Assembly: GCA_022578965.1 (NCBI GenBank)
Contig: MU400514.1
Location: 558,001-622,000 of the forward strand
DNA from: Xylaria sp. FL1777
Lineage: Eukaryota; Ascomycota; Sordariomycetes; Xylariales; Xylariaceae
Direction of reading: 5' to 3'
Length of the DNA stretch: 64,000 nucleotides
Below the pieces are notes generated by a model. It had not been told where the DNA came from and searched no databases. It saw nothing but the letters and a program-made list of their open reading frames with translations. Below, piece after piece: positions 37,438 to 47,561 of this stretch (within the stretch, counting starts at the first letter, position 1; each line of letters begins with the position of its first letter). The position numbers and the translations under genes were made by a program.

Positions 37438-40400
37438 CTATTCCTTATCCTTCTTCGCTACGGCCACAAATCCCAACCCACCTCTTCTCGTGCCTCCCCG
37501 GCCCAGCACGGGTCTCCGCACTGTCGGTGGCGGCGGCATCCAAGTCTTCGACGCCTTGGGGGTATCTGCCTGCTGCTCGAGTTTTTGCTCGAATAGCTGC
37601 TTGACGCTACCGGTCCGGAGCCTGTGATTTGGAGCTATCTCGAACCCTTCGAGACCGAGTGCAGCTCGGCCAGCCATCGATGTGTCGGCGAATTCTACGA
37701 TGGCTCCCGCGTGATCGGGCCGCAGGACGAGTTTAACGATAGATCCGTGTTTCTCCGTTATGGTCCGAATGCGGGCGTCGTTGATGATGTCAGGAATGTT
37801 CATGATGGCTATAGTACGTGCTTGGATCTCCGCCGGCGTGGGTTTTTGATTGCTTTTCTGCATATCGTCTGGCTTGTCGGCCATCGCTAGATCGCCATTT
37901 CCTGATGGGGCTAAGGATGGGCTACTCGAGCTACGATGACCCCTGACAGTTGCTGAGGGTCGAAAGTTGGTCTCCTTGCTAAGCTCCACTTCGAGTAGCT
38001 GAGATTTGAACTTGGTCTTGTCTAGCTGGAGGGCATTCTCGGCTTGCTCCTTGGTTTCATAGACGACAAAAGCGGTGCCAACGTGCTGGCCGCTTAGATT
38101 AGTAAGTAGGCGGACCGTTACCACTTTGCCGTATTTACCAAAGACACTGCGGAGGTCGTTTTCCCCTGCAGTAGGGTGTACACCCTTGACTCGGAGCTCA
38201 CGTCCCTCAGCTACCGCACCCTCGCGGTCCTTTCTGTGGGAAGGATCGGAGAATTTCGATTGCAGCTTATACCTATCATCCACTAGCGTGCCGTCCATCA
38301 ATGTAGCTTTATACGCAGCGTCTGTATTTCGGAATGAGACGTAGCAAAAGCGACGGTGAGTATTGTACTTGAGCGACGGCCACCGAATGTTGAATATATC
38401 GCCGCAATGCGCAAATAGACGACGAATATAAGTTTCGTCGGCAGTTGGGGGATAGTTGGATACAAATACAGTCAGGCGTGTGCCTGGTTTGACGCTCAGC
38501 TGTGACTGATTAAAGTATTTCTGGTCGCGTAAGAGTGCTGATTCCGCATCATCTGGGGACCTAAATTCAATTAAGGCGGAAGAAGACTTATTGTCATCTT
38601 CCTTGCGAAGAACCATATTGTTGATATGACCGTATTCCCTGAAATATCGTCTAATAGCAGTCTGAGAGACGTCAAGAGGTAGATTAGTCACCATGACAGA
38701 CGTGTTTTCACGATCACGCTTAGGTTTAGAGTCTTGAGATTCGGCATCATCCACACTAGCCTCAACACTCTTGGCCTTTTTACTTGCCGCCTCCCCGATG
38801 TTGTCAGAAATCACGTCTCGTTTCCTCTTGCCACTCGACGGCGAACTAGGTGCCGTAGGATCTTGGGTAGGGTTGGTGGCCACCTGATCTCGGGCTTGCT
38901 CGGTCTGTGTCTCGGTAATATAAGCAACAGCAGCGGCGGCTTTCTCGCGCTCGCGGCGTTTGGCGACTATTCGCCGGGTTTTGTGCACTGTGTCGAGCGC
39001 GTAATGCAGCGTGTCTGGCTGCTCATAATCATTGCAATGCTGGAGATAAACTTCCATAATACGTTCCGGCCAATCAAGCATCTTCTGTGAGAGAGCGCGC
39101 TGTAGAACGCCGGTAGCCATGGTAGGTGCGCGTGCAGATTTGGCTCCGGTGGATGGTGTGGGCGGCGTCGGGCTCGGGGCTTTGGGTCTCGAGGCGTAGA
39201 CAACCATCTCCCAGAGATAGTAATTCAGCCAGAAATCATAGCTGTTGGCTAGCAGAGAATGTTGCGACAATCGGTCCCAGTGGCTCCTCGCGGCATCTGT
39301 ATCGCCCGTGACCTCGGTGAGGTACTGGATCAATATGCGCTCCAGGCGGAAATTAGGGTCGCCTTGGTATGCATCTTTATACAGACGCTTACCCCAGAGC
39401 TCGACGTCTTCGAGGGCAGCGAGTAGACCAACCTCGGCGACATCAGCAGCATCCTCGGGAGCATTGGGATCCATGGCGGTGCGCTTGAGAAAGCCACACC
39501 AAGCGGTATACATGTCGAGGACGCCTGTCATACCATTCTCATCTAGAGCCTTGGTGTTAGTTGCGGCATGTTTGATAGATTCGACACTATGGAAAGACCA
39601 GCCAGCATCCTCGGCGGTCAGAATATATCTTGACCAGAGAGGGCCAGACCAAGGGCAGTGTTTGGTGGCACGCTGGAAAAAATCGAGCATGTTGGGGAGG
39701 AGAGGAGTATAGAGGGAAGGGTGCGCCTTTGATTGGCGATGCAGGCTTGAGAGGTAAACGGCACAATTATTCCAAATCTCGTCGTCGAAGGCCAAGATGC
39801 CAGTGAGGGCGCGGGAGTAGAGGCCGAGGCCAAGAGAAAGGGTGAGGGTGTTCTGCTGGTGCTGGTGGTGGTGGTGGTGGTGGTGAGCAGGAGTAGTAGT
39901 AGTGACGGCGGCGATGGTGTGGGTGGTCTGAGCCATCTCCCAGTCTAGGTACTGGCGCATCTTGGCCTTCTCGGCATCGCGGTCGGCGGCGCGCTGGGCG
40001 CGGGAGAGGTCGAGCTCGTGGGATTCGCGCAGTTCGTATGCGGCCTTGGCATCGCGAGTAGTGCGGGTGACATCCTGGAACTCGTGCTCGTAGGCGGCGT
40101 TGTTGTAGGTGGTGAGGAACTCGGAGAACATTTGCGAAGTTTGGTCCCAGGTGGCATGCGGCACCTGCAGACGGTCGCGAAAGAGGTGGGAGATGCGCTT
40201 GACGCCGCTCGGAGTGCGGGTGCGCGCTAACTGCTCGAGCTCGATGGCAACCCAGCGGTCCCAGAAGCGATGACTGTCGGCGATGCGGTACTTGGTGGCG
40301 TTATAGCCGTCACTCCACAGGCTCAGGGCAGCATCGAACGAGAACAGGTCGCGGCCGAGCTGCCGTTCTTCTTCGGTCCAGGACGACGATGGCGATGGCG

Positions 40401-40629
40401 ACGAAGAGGACGAGGACGGCGGCGGCGGCTGCGGCGGCGACTGACATTCGGTGAACAGCGACCAGAAGTATTCGCAGTATGCCAGCCAGAGACGCAGACT
40501 GGCGGGCTCGTCGCCGAGGGCAGCCTTGAAGAGCTCGACAACCTTGACGCGGGCCTCCAGGTCGCTAGCATGCCGGCGCTGTTCGTCGATGTAGGCTAGC
40601 CAGCTGTCCTCGCCCACCGGGTTGGCCAT
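37438..40629 (-). CDS. PRP24: U6 snRNP recycling factor Prp24 (SART3-like, HAT plus four RRMs)
   Basis: Anneals U4 and U6 snRNAs during spliceosome recycling. Single exon, 1063 aa. The N-terminal ~560 residues are Trp/Tyr-rich helical repeats of the HAT type, as in SART3 and unlike budding-yeast Prp24, interrupted by a Pro/Ser run (about 64-84) and a His run at 249-255. Basic nuclear-localisation-like motifs KRKRD (601-605) and KPKRDR (635-640) precede four RNA-recognition motifs at about 643-715, 719-794, 811-885 and 938-1008, with RNP-like motifs VMVTNLPL, FCYVSF, ELRVKGV and GTAFVVY. RRM4 is degenerate. The C-terminus is Gly/Arg-rich and ends GLGFVAVAKKDKE, where the family's Lsm-ring binding box would lie. 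Start MANPVGEDSWLAYI is well conserved in style. Confidence 0.93.
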   Translation of the reverse strand: MANPVGEDSWLAYIDEQRRHASDLEARVKVVELFKAALGDEPASLRLWLAYCEYFWSLFTECQSPPQPPPPSSSSSSPSPSSSWTEEERQLGRDLFSFDAALSLWSDGYNATKYRIADSHRFWDRWVAIELEQLARTRTPSGVKRISHLFRDRLQVPHATWDQTSQMFSEFLTTYNNAAYEHEFQDVTRTTRDAKAAYELRESHELDLSRAQRAADRDAEKAKMRQYLDWEMAQTTHTIAAVTTTTPAHHHHHHHQHQQNTLTLSLGLGLYSRALTGILAFDDEIWNNCAVYLSSLHRQSKAHPSLYTPLLPNMLDFFQRATKHCPWSGPLWSRYILTAEDAGWSFHSVESIKHAATNTKALDENGMTGVLDMYTAWCGFLKRTAMDPNAPEDAADVAEVGLLAALEDVELWGKRLYKDAYQGDPNFRLERILIQYLTEVTGDTDAARSHWDRLSQHSLLANSYDFWLNYYLWEMVVYASRPKAPSPTPPTPSTGAKSARAPTMATGVLQRALSQKMLDWPERIMEVYLQHCNDYEQPDTLHYALDTVHKTRRIVAKRREREKAAAAVAYITETQTEQARDQVATNPTQDPTAPSSPSSGKRKRDVISDNIGEAASKKAKSVEASVDDAESQDSKPKRDRENTSVMVTNLPLDVSQTAIRRYFREYGHINNMVLRKEDDNKSSSALIEFRSPDDAESALLRDQKYFNQSQLSVKPGTRLTVFVSNYPPTADETYIRRLFAHCGDIFNIRWPSLKYNTHRRFCYVSFRNTDAAYKATLMDGTLVDDRYKLQSKFSDPSHRKDREGAVAEGRELRVKGVHPTAGENDLRSVFGKYGKVVTVRLLTNLSGQHVGTAFVVYETKEQAENALQLDKTKFKSQLLEVELSKETNFRPSATVRGHRSSSSPSLAPSGNGDLAMADKPDDMQKSNQKPTPAEIQARTIAIMNIPDIINDARIRTITEKHGSIVKLVLRPDHAGAIVEFADTSMAGRAALGLEGFEIAPNHRLRTGSVKQLFEQKLEQQADTPKASKTWMPPPPTVRRPVLGRGGTRRGGLGFVAVAKKDKE

Positions 40630-42245
40630 GATGCGGGTGATGCTAGTGCTGCTGCTGCGGACGTAGGTTTTGAGATAGTCGTCGTCATGTGTGTAGATGA
40701 TCGACTGCCTAGGTAGATGTGTTAGGAGATAGGTTGGCAGGCCAGGTGTCGGTCGAGTCCAAGTACGAGCACGGACGGTATGTACTGATCGGCACGGGAA
40801 TATCTCGTCGCTCTCGTTTTCTGGGTGGTTCTCTGGGTGAGGAGTGGGTTGAGTCGGTGAGCAAGCGAGGGAGGGACGAAGGGATGGAGAGATAGATGGA
40901 TGGAGAGATGGCGTGGTCGGCGTCGGAGTGCCTAAGAAAAAGCTGTGTTGGTATACCAGAATATGTGCTTGATCATTGGACTTCTTACTTCCGGTAGGTA
41001 GGTAGACAGATTATTAGACTTGGGGTACAGGTACACTATAAGTACAGATACCTACTTAGTTGGATACTTGGGTACGCGAAGATAGCAAAGGCATGTACCT
41101 AGTAGCCTCCCGCCTGTGCTCTCTATACCTATACAGTTTGAGTAGGTAGCATAGGTAGATACCATTTGAACTTACATAGTATCCATCCTTACATTACATT
41201 TAGATAGGTCAAATACGAAGTAGTCTAGTGTACCAACCGTGGCTTCCTGGCTGGCAAGTCGCGTGCAAGATGAATACTAGGTAGGTACCTAGTAGAGAGA
41301 GATATACCTAGAAACTCTGCTGAGTCTGCCCACTAGACATTTCGGGGGATCCTATTGGCCCCTATACTACCGTAAGTACCTATAGTATCGTACTACTGTA
41401 GGTTACAAGTAAATACCGTACCCGTACGCATAAGATAAAAAAGCCAATACTTACTCCTGGTTGCTACGTACCTAAGTAGCCATCAAGCTTCCACCTACAT
41501 ACAAGATATTGATGATATTTGAAGGTAATACATACCTACCTACATAGGTAAGTAGGTATGTTGAAAAGCTACATTGCTGCATGATCAAAACCTACATCAG
41601 ACTGGCGTACCCGAGATACCTACGCAGTAAGTACCTACCCGGTTCACCAGCCCCTGTCCTCCCCACCTTTCTTTGCAACGGTCAATCAGTATCTAGGTAG
41701 GTAAAGAACTCTCTCTACTTTGACATAATAAAGCCACACAACTCGAATATCATACCTATATATAAATAGATAACTATGTGCACAGTATATAAATACCTCA
41801 CCAGTGCCTCCAAGATGTTACATAAAACGCTACATTTACCATCTGTTTGCTATAGCCGAACACAGCAATGTTCATTTTATTCTATTTATTCTAGGAGATA
41901 TATCTCTTTTGTCTTGTCCTGATACGAATTCTTGGTCAGCAATTCAAGTCATACATAACACTTTCTTTGACTTCACTCCTCTCAGAACCAAGGCATTATC
42001 ATGCTAACAAGGACAAGAAGTGGACATATATTATTTAATGGGCCTTCTCCTACCTATATGAAAACTCCGTCGTCCTTTGACTAACAAGCTATACATCTTC
42101 TATACAGCCTAGGTCATCACCGTCAACCAACCTCGGAAAGACACCAATATAGCGACAAGAGAAACAAACGGACCTAATAAGAAAGGAGAGGCAAGGCAAA
42201 GGGAGACTCTGACAACATTAAGATGGCCAAGCCGGTAATAGCCGC
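40630..42245. other. Intergenic region rich in TAGGTACCTA motifs
   Basis: Prp24 5' leader (CT/GA-rich to about 40930) followed by 1.3 kb dense in GTAGGTAGG and TAGGTACCTA words. No gene recognised. Confidence 0.6.
41531..41560. repeat. Inverted repeat of the CCTACCTA family
   Basis: Arms of 13 bases (CATACCTACCTAC and GTAAGTAGGTATG) around a short spacer, with one mismatch, able to form a hairpin. One of many copies of this word in intergenic DNA of the window. Confidence 0.8.
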
Positions 42246-43078
42246 TTGTCTTCTAGTACGGTGATTGGCCGTCTCCTGCTCCTGAGGCTTCTGTATCTAT
42301 GCTATATTACATTTCCTAAGCTCTTAGAAGCTTATCCGCATTCTCTTCTACACCCAATCCTGGCCAATCTCGGACTTCCCCAATGGCTAATCAATTTCCC
42401 GGGCTCAGGCCTGAGCAAAGTGGGCAGCTAGAATTTGAGTATCATAGCCATCATCACCGCTTTCGATTTTATGTACGGGTCTCAAAGCATTTATCCGAGT
42501 CTATCGACTTAGCTACAGATCCCTTGAGTACACCGACTAGGACTATCTCCTGGCTAATAACCCTCGGTCAGTTCCTATTTCCTATCTGGAGGGAAATGGA
42601 CCACATTGTCTTCGGATATAGTCTCATCCGGCTCCTTATACAGCTCTTCCCCTCGGACTTGCCGACAGGGCCATATCTACCTCTGGATTGGAGCGACTAC
42701 GGTGCTTTATACTTCGTGTTTACCGCTTTCTTTGTCTACGCAGCTATGTGGATTTTGTATGCTATGATAACGACACTATGGCAAGATATCTTCTGGCCAG
42801 CCTTTAGATTCATCTCAACGCACGCTGTTTTGAGAGGCCTGGCTCAGCTCATAATGTCCCAGGGATATTCTGCTGGTTTCCCGAGTATTAAAATACCCAA
42901 CCTTTACATTGCTCAACTTAGCGCTGATGTCTTCGGTTGGCCTATTGACTATTTCACCACGATTCGCTGTCACCTGGTAAGCTCGGCTGAAATTAGACTC
43001 CAAGAGTATGCAGAATGGATCTATGCCTTTTTTTCCTTGCCTAAGAATGTGTATCTGCTTTTGTGTATGATATTGTGA
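42246..43078 (+). pseudogene. Unrecognised hydrophobic protein, frame broken (possible pseudogene)
   Basis: Two overlapping plus-strand frames: 42246-42431 (61 aa, hydrophobic) and 42383-43078 (231 aa). The second has several candidate membrane segments (ISWLITLGQFLFPI; GALYFVFTAFFVYAAMWILYA) and no family I recognise. After the stop at 42429-42431 the first frame still reads hydrophobic protein-like sequence (NLSIIAIITAFDFMYG) before a second stop, which suggests a once longer membrane protein with a stop and a frame change, or an intron I could not place. The 3' flank is extremely AT-rich. Alternatively the 231-aa frame alone is a real lineage-specific gene. Confidence 0.35.
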
Positions 43079-43720
43079 ATGTTTTCATAGTATTTAAACA
43101 TTCTCTCCATGTATTAGTGTTATTAAGGGTACTTTTATAAGGGCTATTTGTATTTATGTTGTAGTTTTATTACAGAATACTTATAGTAAGCGTTTAGTTA
43201 GCAATAACTAATAAATAAAAAACCTTTTATACATTAATAATAATTAATTAACCACTTAGTTATATTTATAATAGCCAAGTGAGAGTATAACAATATATGA
43301 TACTTTCTTAGAAAACACTATGTTATTATATCTTAAGCGTTTAGAATAAGTCATTTAAGGCATCTTGAAACACCATAAAAAGCAGGAAACATCTTAAATC
43401 TGATATATATGCTGTCTTAAAAGATGTTCATAGAAGCGAACAGTGTCACCAGATGTTTTATAGTTTCTTGTCTCATCATCCTAGCTTTGTTTGCTGCAAG
43501 TGCTTTTGGTTCCGTCGAATCCTGTTGCTAAACTCAATGCTGAGTTCTTTGTCTGCCTCAGATAAAGGGGAAGGCGGCCATAATACTTTGGACACGCCAT
43601 GCTATTTTTGGGCTGTAGCTAGCCTGAAAAGACTGTGGGCTACGACAAGAGCCGGTCTATTCAACTTGTCTCGCAAGCTTACCGGCTTAGACCTTCTTCC
43701 TTGGGGGGTCTCCTATCAGG
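43079..43720. other. AT-rich intergenic stretch
   Basis: 43080-43420 is strongly AT- and TpA-rich, like the block at 15.4-16.6 kb, and looks RIP-affected. 43453-43720 has an open frame with Cys/Trp-rich content but no recognisable product. Confidence 0.5.
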
Positions 43721-44985
43721 ATGTATCTCGCCTGTTTGGTACAAGTCACGGCTCTGTCTGCCCTGAGTAGGTTCGGTAACTTTCTCCTCCTACAGCCCAC
43801 GCTTGTTCCCGTGTTTCGCATGGCCGATGAGATCTATAACACGGCCCGTATCGAGTACCTACACTACGATGACCTTCACATACACAGGGTGGGGGCGGCA
43901 ACAGTTGCCATCACAACGACTGCTCACATGCCGGCAAAGACAATTAGAATTGCTCCCACTACTATCACCACGATTAGTACACCAACAACAGCAAGAATAA
44001 CTGTTACGACCAGCACTATTACATCAAACATTACGACCACTACAACTATAACCCCCGCTGATAATACGGCATCTACAACAATCCAATTTGTGGCAGAGAG
44101 TGTGACAAGAGTCTTTGAACTATTTGCATCTGAGTCACGGAGTAGATGTGATTGGTTTTTTGTGTATAGTACTGGCAAGGAGCTTCAGACCCCGTACAAC
44201 CTCACGTCTAAGACCGAAATGATAAACCTGCGCAACGCCGTCTCGCAAGCGCGCATGAACCGTCGTACGCTAGAGCAAATTGCAAAAAAGAGACCCGAAC
44301 AAGCAGCGCGTGCGATCGGGCTAAGAGACGTGTTGGACTACCTAGTCAGCGCGCCGCTTGGGAGCTTCTGTGTGGCCTTCTTAGACCTGCAGCGTCAGCT
44401 GGTCCCATACACTATTTCCAAGTTTCCAGAGAAAAACTCTGCGGAGCTAGGCGCCCTCTTCGATGGCGCCGTCGCACGAGTATTACATGACGATCTGCAT
44501 ACTCACACCAAGCCGAGGTTAGGCCTACTGTCTCCTAGTGCAGAGGAGGCGCTCGCGTTCGTGCTCGAAGAGAATTGGGGAGATGAGAAGTATTGCTTTG
44601 GTGATGACTGTGATTGGCCGGTTTGCATCTATGATATGAGGAAGGTTAGTCACTGGAGCTTTTCCCCCTCGCATCTCAGAATGCCTATATTCTGCTCTTG
44701 CTGCTCTTTGAGCTCTGGAAACTCTGAATAAATTTTATCATATGTAGATATTACTGACTCTACTGTTCTCAATAGGAAGCCGTGAGAATACGGGAGGCGC
44801 TGGCGGCAAGGCTGTTGGATGTTAAGGCGCAGGTGCTGCCCCCAGTGGCAGACAAGGGCGAGGAGAGATCACTATCGTCTAGACTGACTGAAATGGCCAT
44901 GTTGGCGCCTGTATTTATCATCGTTATGGTCATTGCAAGGCTGGTGTCCCCTCGTCGTCCTAGTCCCCAAGTTAACATGAGATAG
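43721..44985 (+). CDS. Hypothetical Thr-rich protein with C-terminal membrane segment
   Basis: Not recognised. Two exons, 43721-44644 and 44776-44985 (GTTAGT donor, AATAG acceptor, in phase), give 377 aa. Residues 1-16 (MYLACLVQVTALSALS) could be a weak signal peptide; an alternative start is M34 (MADEIYNTAR). Residues about 58-115 are a Thr/Ile low-complexity segment of the kind that is heavily O-glycosylated in fungal wall or surface proteins. The middle (about 125-305) is a compact charged region including NRRTLEQIAKKRPEQAARAIG and WGDEKYCFGDDCDWPVC. A hydrophobic helix at 347-366 (MAMLAPVFIIVMVIARLVS) followed by Arg suggests a single-pass membrane protein. Function unknown. Confidence 0.6.
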
Positions 44986-45686
44986 CATGGGGAGGGGAAC
45001 AAAATTTATATACTGTTAAGCAATACCGTATTAAAATCCATGTCTTTGGATGGTGCATATCTCGTCTAGGCTCTCCGGCGCTGGTACAGATAACCTGATT
45101 GAGGCTCTCAACACTGAATCGTCGGCATATACCTACCTAGGTAGGTAGTAGGATATATCCTGGAATGACTACTCTATCAAATGTGGAACCGCTGATTTCT
45201 CTAACCTAGAGTAGATGTAGGGTGGTCAAATGGGCTAATTAATCCCTGAATGGATAGGCCTGGCTTAGTTATATAGCTAGAACAATAGTATAATAGCACT
45301 CTTTATTGCGATGGATTGTCTTACGATCAGAAAAAGAAAAATAGCAAGAATAGTTAGCAACAAGTTTAGGACTTCAATTGATTGCGTTTTATTTGATTGT
45401 TTTATTCCCTATGCTATAATTTACATACTCGGATGCGTAGGCTATGGCTTATCTCCTTGTACCCGGAGTGGGGATAAGCCCCTTATATATTAAATATCTA
45501 CATAGGTACTTTGCGCAACATAGAAAGTAGTAATAAAGGTATTTTGTGTGAGGTTCTCTCCTTACCCAGCAAGTTCATAAATCGCAGATTTTGTTGGCGC
45601 CAGATGTACCTGTCTACATGCCTACTGAGGTACATAGCTAAATCTAGCGTCAGGCCATCTAGACAGTCCTTTTCCCCCGCTTCGCC
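44986..45686. other. Intergenic region with perfect palindrome
   Basis: No convincing gene. Contains the 18-bp perfect palindrome at 45130-45147 and AT-rich sequence near 45280-45500. The right end is the leader of the fumarylacetoacetase-family gene. Confidence 0.6.
45130..45147. repeat. Perfect 18-bp palindrome TACCTACCTAGGTAGGTA
   Basis: The sequence equals its own reverse complement. It is the clearest copy of a word family scattered through the intergenic DNA of this window. Confidence 0.9.
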
Positions 45687-47045
45687 ATGAGATTCCGACG
45701 GGTTTACGGCCAGGTGGTTGAGGTCAATGATTACGGCGACGGCATGCCAGCAAGGGAGGCGAGTGGTGTTTCTGGCATCCTCCGTCATGTGCTCGAGGAG
45801 AACCCGCCCGATGCGGCCGATGCAGAGAAACGCCGTCTTCCATTCCAGCCCCGCTCCTATCGCGACTTCATGCTCTTCGAACGCCACTACTATGGCGCAG
45901 CGGTCGGGCTGACCAGTCTCTACTCCCCGCTCGCAAATAGACTGGGCAGCCTGTTCTCCATCATCACTGGCGCTGACTTCCCTTTCTTCAAGCCCCACGC
46001 TCTTTGGTACAAGCAGCCGATCTTCTATCAATCCAACCACCTGGCCTTCTACTCGGACGGCGCGTCCATCGCCTATCCCAGCTACTGCGACTACCTCGAT
46101 GTCGAACTTGAGCTTGGAATCCTGCTCGGAAAGCCTCTGTATAATGCTTCGCCCGAGGAGGCAACCGCCGCCATTGTCGGGTTCTGTGTCTTCAACGACT
46201 TCTCCGCCCGCAATACGCAAATGGATGAGATGGCAAGGTATGGATGCCTGAATACCTTTCTACTAAAACTTTTCTGATGTGTTGTGACCACGTGCTTTGG
46301 TGCTGACCCGTGAGGCGATTGCTCATCGCTCCTTACAGTGGATTTGGTCCCCAGCACAGCAAGGCTTTTGCCAATAGTATTTCATCTACTGTTGTTTCCG
46401 CAGATGAGGTTTTGCCCCAAATTGATTACCTTTCCGGCCGCATCATCGTTAACGATGTGGTTGTGAGGGAGCCAAAGGTGGATAATTGGCAGTTCTCTCT
46501 GGGACAGGTTAGTAATTTTCTTCTGGTTCGCCTCATATCCGGGGTTAGTAGGGTGCGAAGGGCCAACATTTTGCAACTTCCCGCGTTTGGGCTTGCCGCT
46601 CTTCTATTTATGCTAAGGGGAACTTTATACTAGGCTCTCTCACATGTATCAAAGAGCACCCGCTTGTATCCAGGCGAGTTTTTCGGCAGTGGCACCTTTC
46701 CATCAGGTGCTGGCATTGAATGGTGGGTCGTTATCTTACCGTTCCCACAACGCGAGGAATGGGTGACCGTTCTCACCTATAAGCCTTCTAATAAACCACC
46801 TGAACTATGAATTTGACTGACCTACCCTACCTAGTACGTGAGTTGCTTTGGAGATTATACGAATTCCTTCTCCCACCCTATCGGCGCCGGAGGGGTGCGA
46901 TAGTGTCCATTGCGACTCGTTGAATTAAGACACGAACTAACAGACGATAGATGCAACGTTCCAGCTGCGGGTAGGCGATGTGGTCAAGCTGGAGATTGAT
47001 GGTATTGGGTCTGTGACAAACACAATTGTAACCGAAACGTCATGA
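45687..47045 (+). CDS. Fumarylacetoacetase-family (FAH) hydrolase
   Basis: Metal-dependent enzyme of the FAH fold, a family covering fumarylacetoacetase, acylpyruvases and related C-C hydrolases or decarboxylases. Exons 45687-46237, 46339-46507 and 46634 onward are secure by phase. Metal ligands E140 and E142 in YLDVELELG and D171 in FNDFSARNTQ are present; SGFGPQHSKAF and the glycine-rich PGEFFGSGTFPSGAGIE motif follow, and the last exon reads LRVGDVVKLEIDGIGSVTNTI. The junction between the GAGIE motif and the final exon is uncertain: an exon end near 46722-46726 and a last exon from 46944 is my best model, about 300 aa in all. N-terminal RSYRDFMLFERHYYG resembles fungal acylpyruvase-like members. 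Substrate cannot be told. Confidence 0.82.
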
Positions 47046-47561
47046 AGTGATGATTTCCTTCACGTACAGGGGCGGGAGCGGACCCGGCCTTGCTCTTGCA
47101 ATCATGATCATCGCACCCTAGACTACCGTAGTTGCTAAGCCCTACGTGAAACTGACATGCTCATACTGTACTTACATGTAAACACCCAAGTCCAAGTGGA
47201 GATGGTGACGGCGCGATGGCCTAAGAAGTAGGTAGTTGTTGGTTCATTATGTGCATCGCGTTAACCCCGCTGACAGGCTTTCGGCATATTGCCTACTTGA
47301 GTAGCGTGTCGGACCCCCTCAACTCCAACCTACGGCTTAAAAGAAATTTTTTATAAGATATAAGAAGTGCAAATTGTTACCACTGGTACGACGGAAGAGC
47401 AGACCGTTGCGAAAGATGAATTAAGAATAACCAAGAACAATCACGTCTCAGACATACTTGCTTACCCCCTCGTCATCTGCTTTCACCAACTCAATCTGTC
47501 AACGATTTCTTACCTATTTGGAATATACAGGGAATCAACGCGTCGCGGAAGAATCAGAACC
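47046..47561. other. Intergenic region
   Basis: Between the FAH-family stop and the peptidase start. An open frame runs from 47367 into the peptidase gene but its first 65 codons are not typical of the family and are treated as leader. Nothing else seen. Confidence 0.55.

Noticed and set aside
37438..40629. His and Ser/Pro runs in Prp24 as sequencing or assembly errors
   Set aside because: Frame is intact across both and such tracts are common in disordered parts of filamentous-fungal proteins.
45498..46220. 240-codon minus-strand open frame opposite the FAH-family gene
   Set aside because: Entirely antisense to conserved FAH metal-site motifs and lacks any domain of its own.
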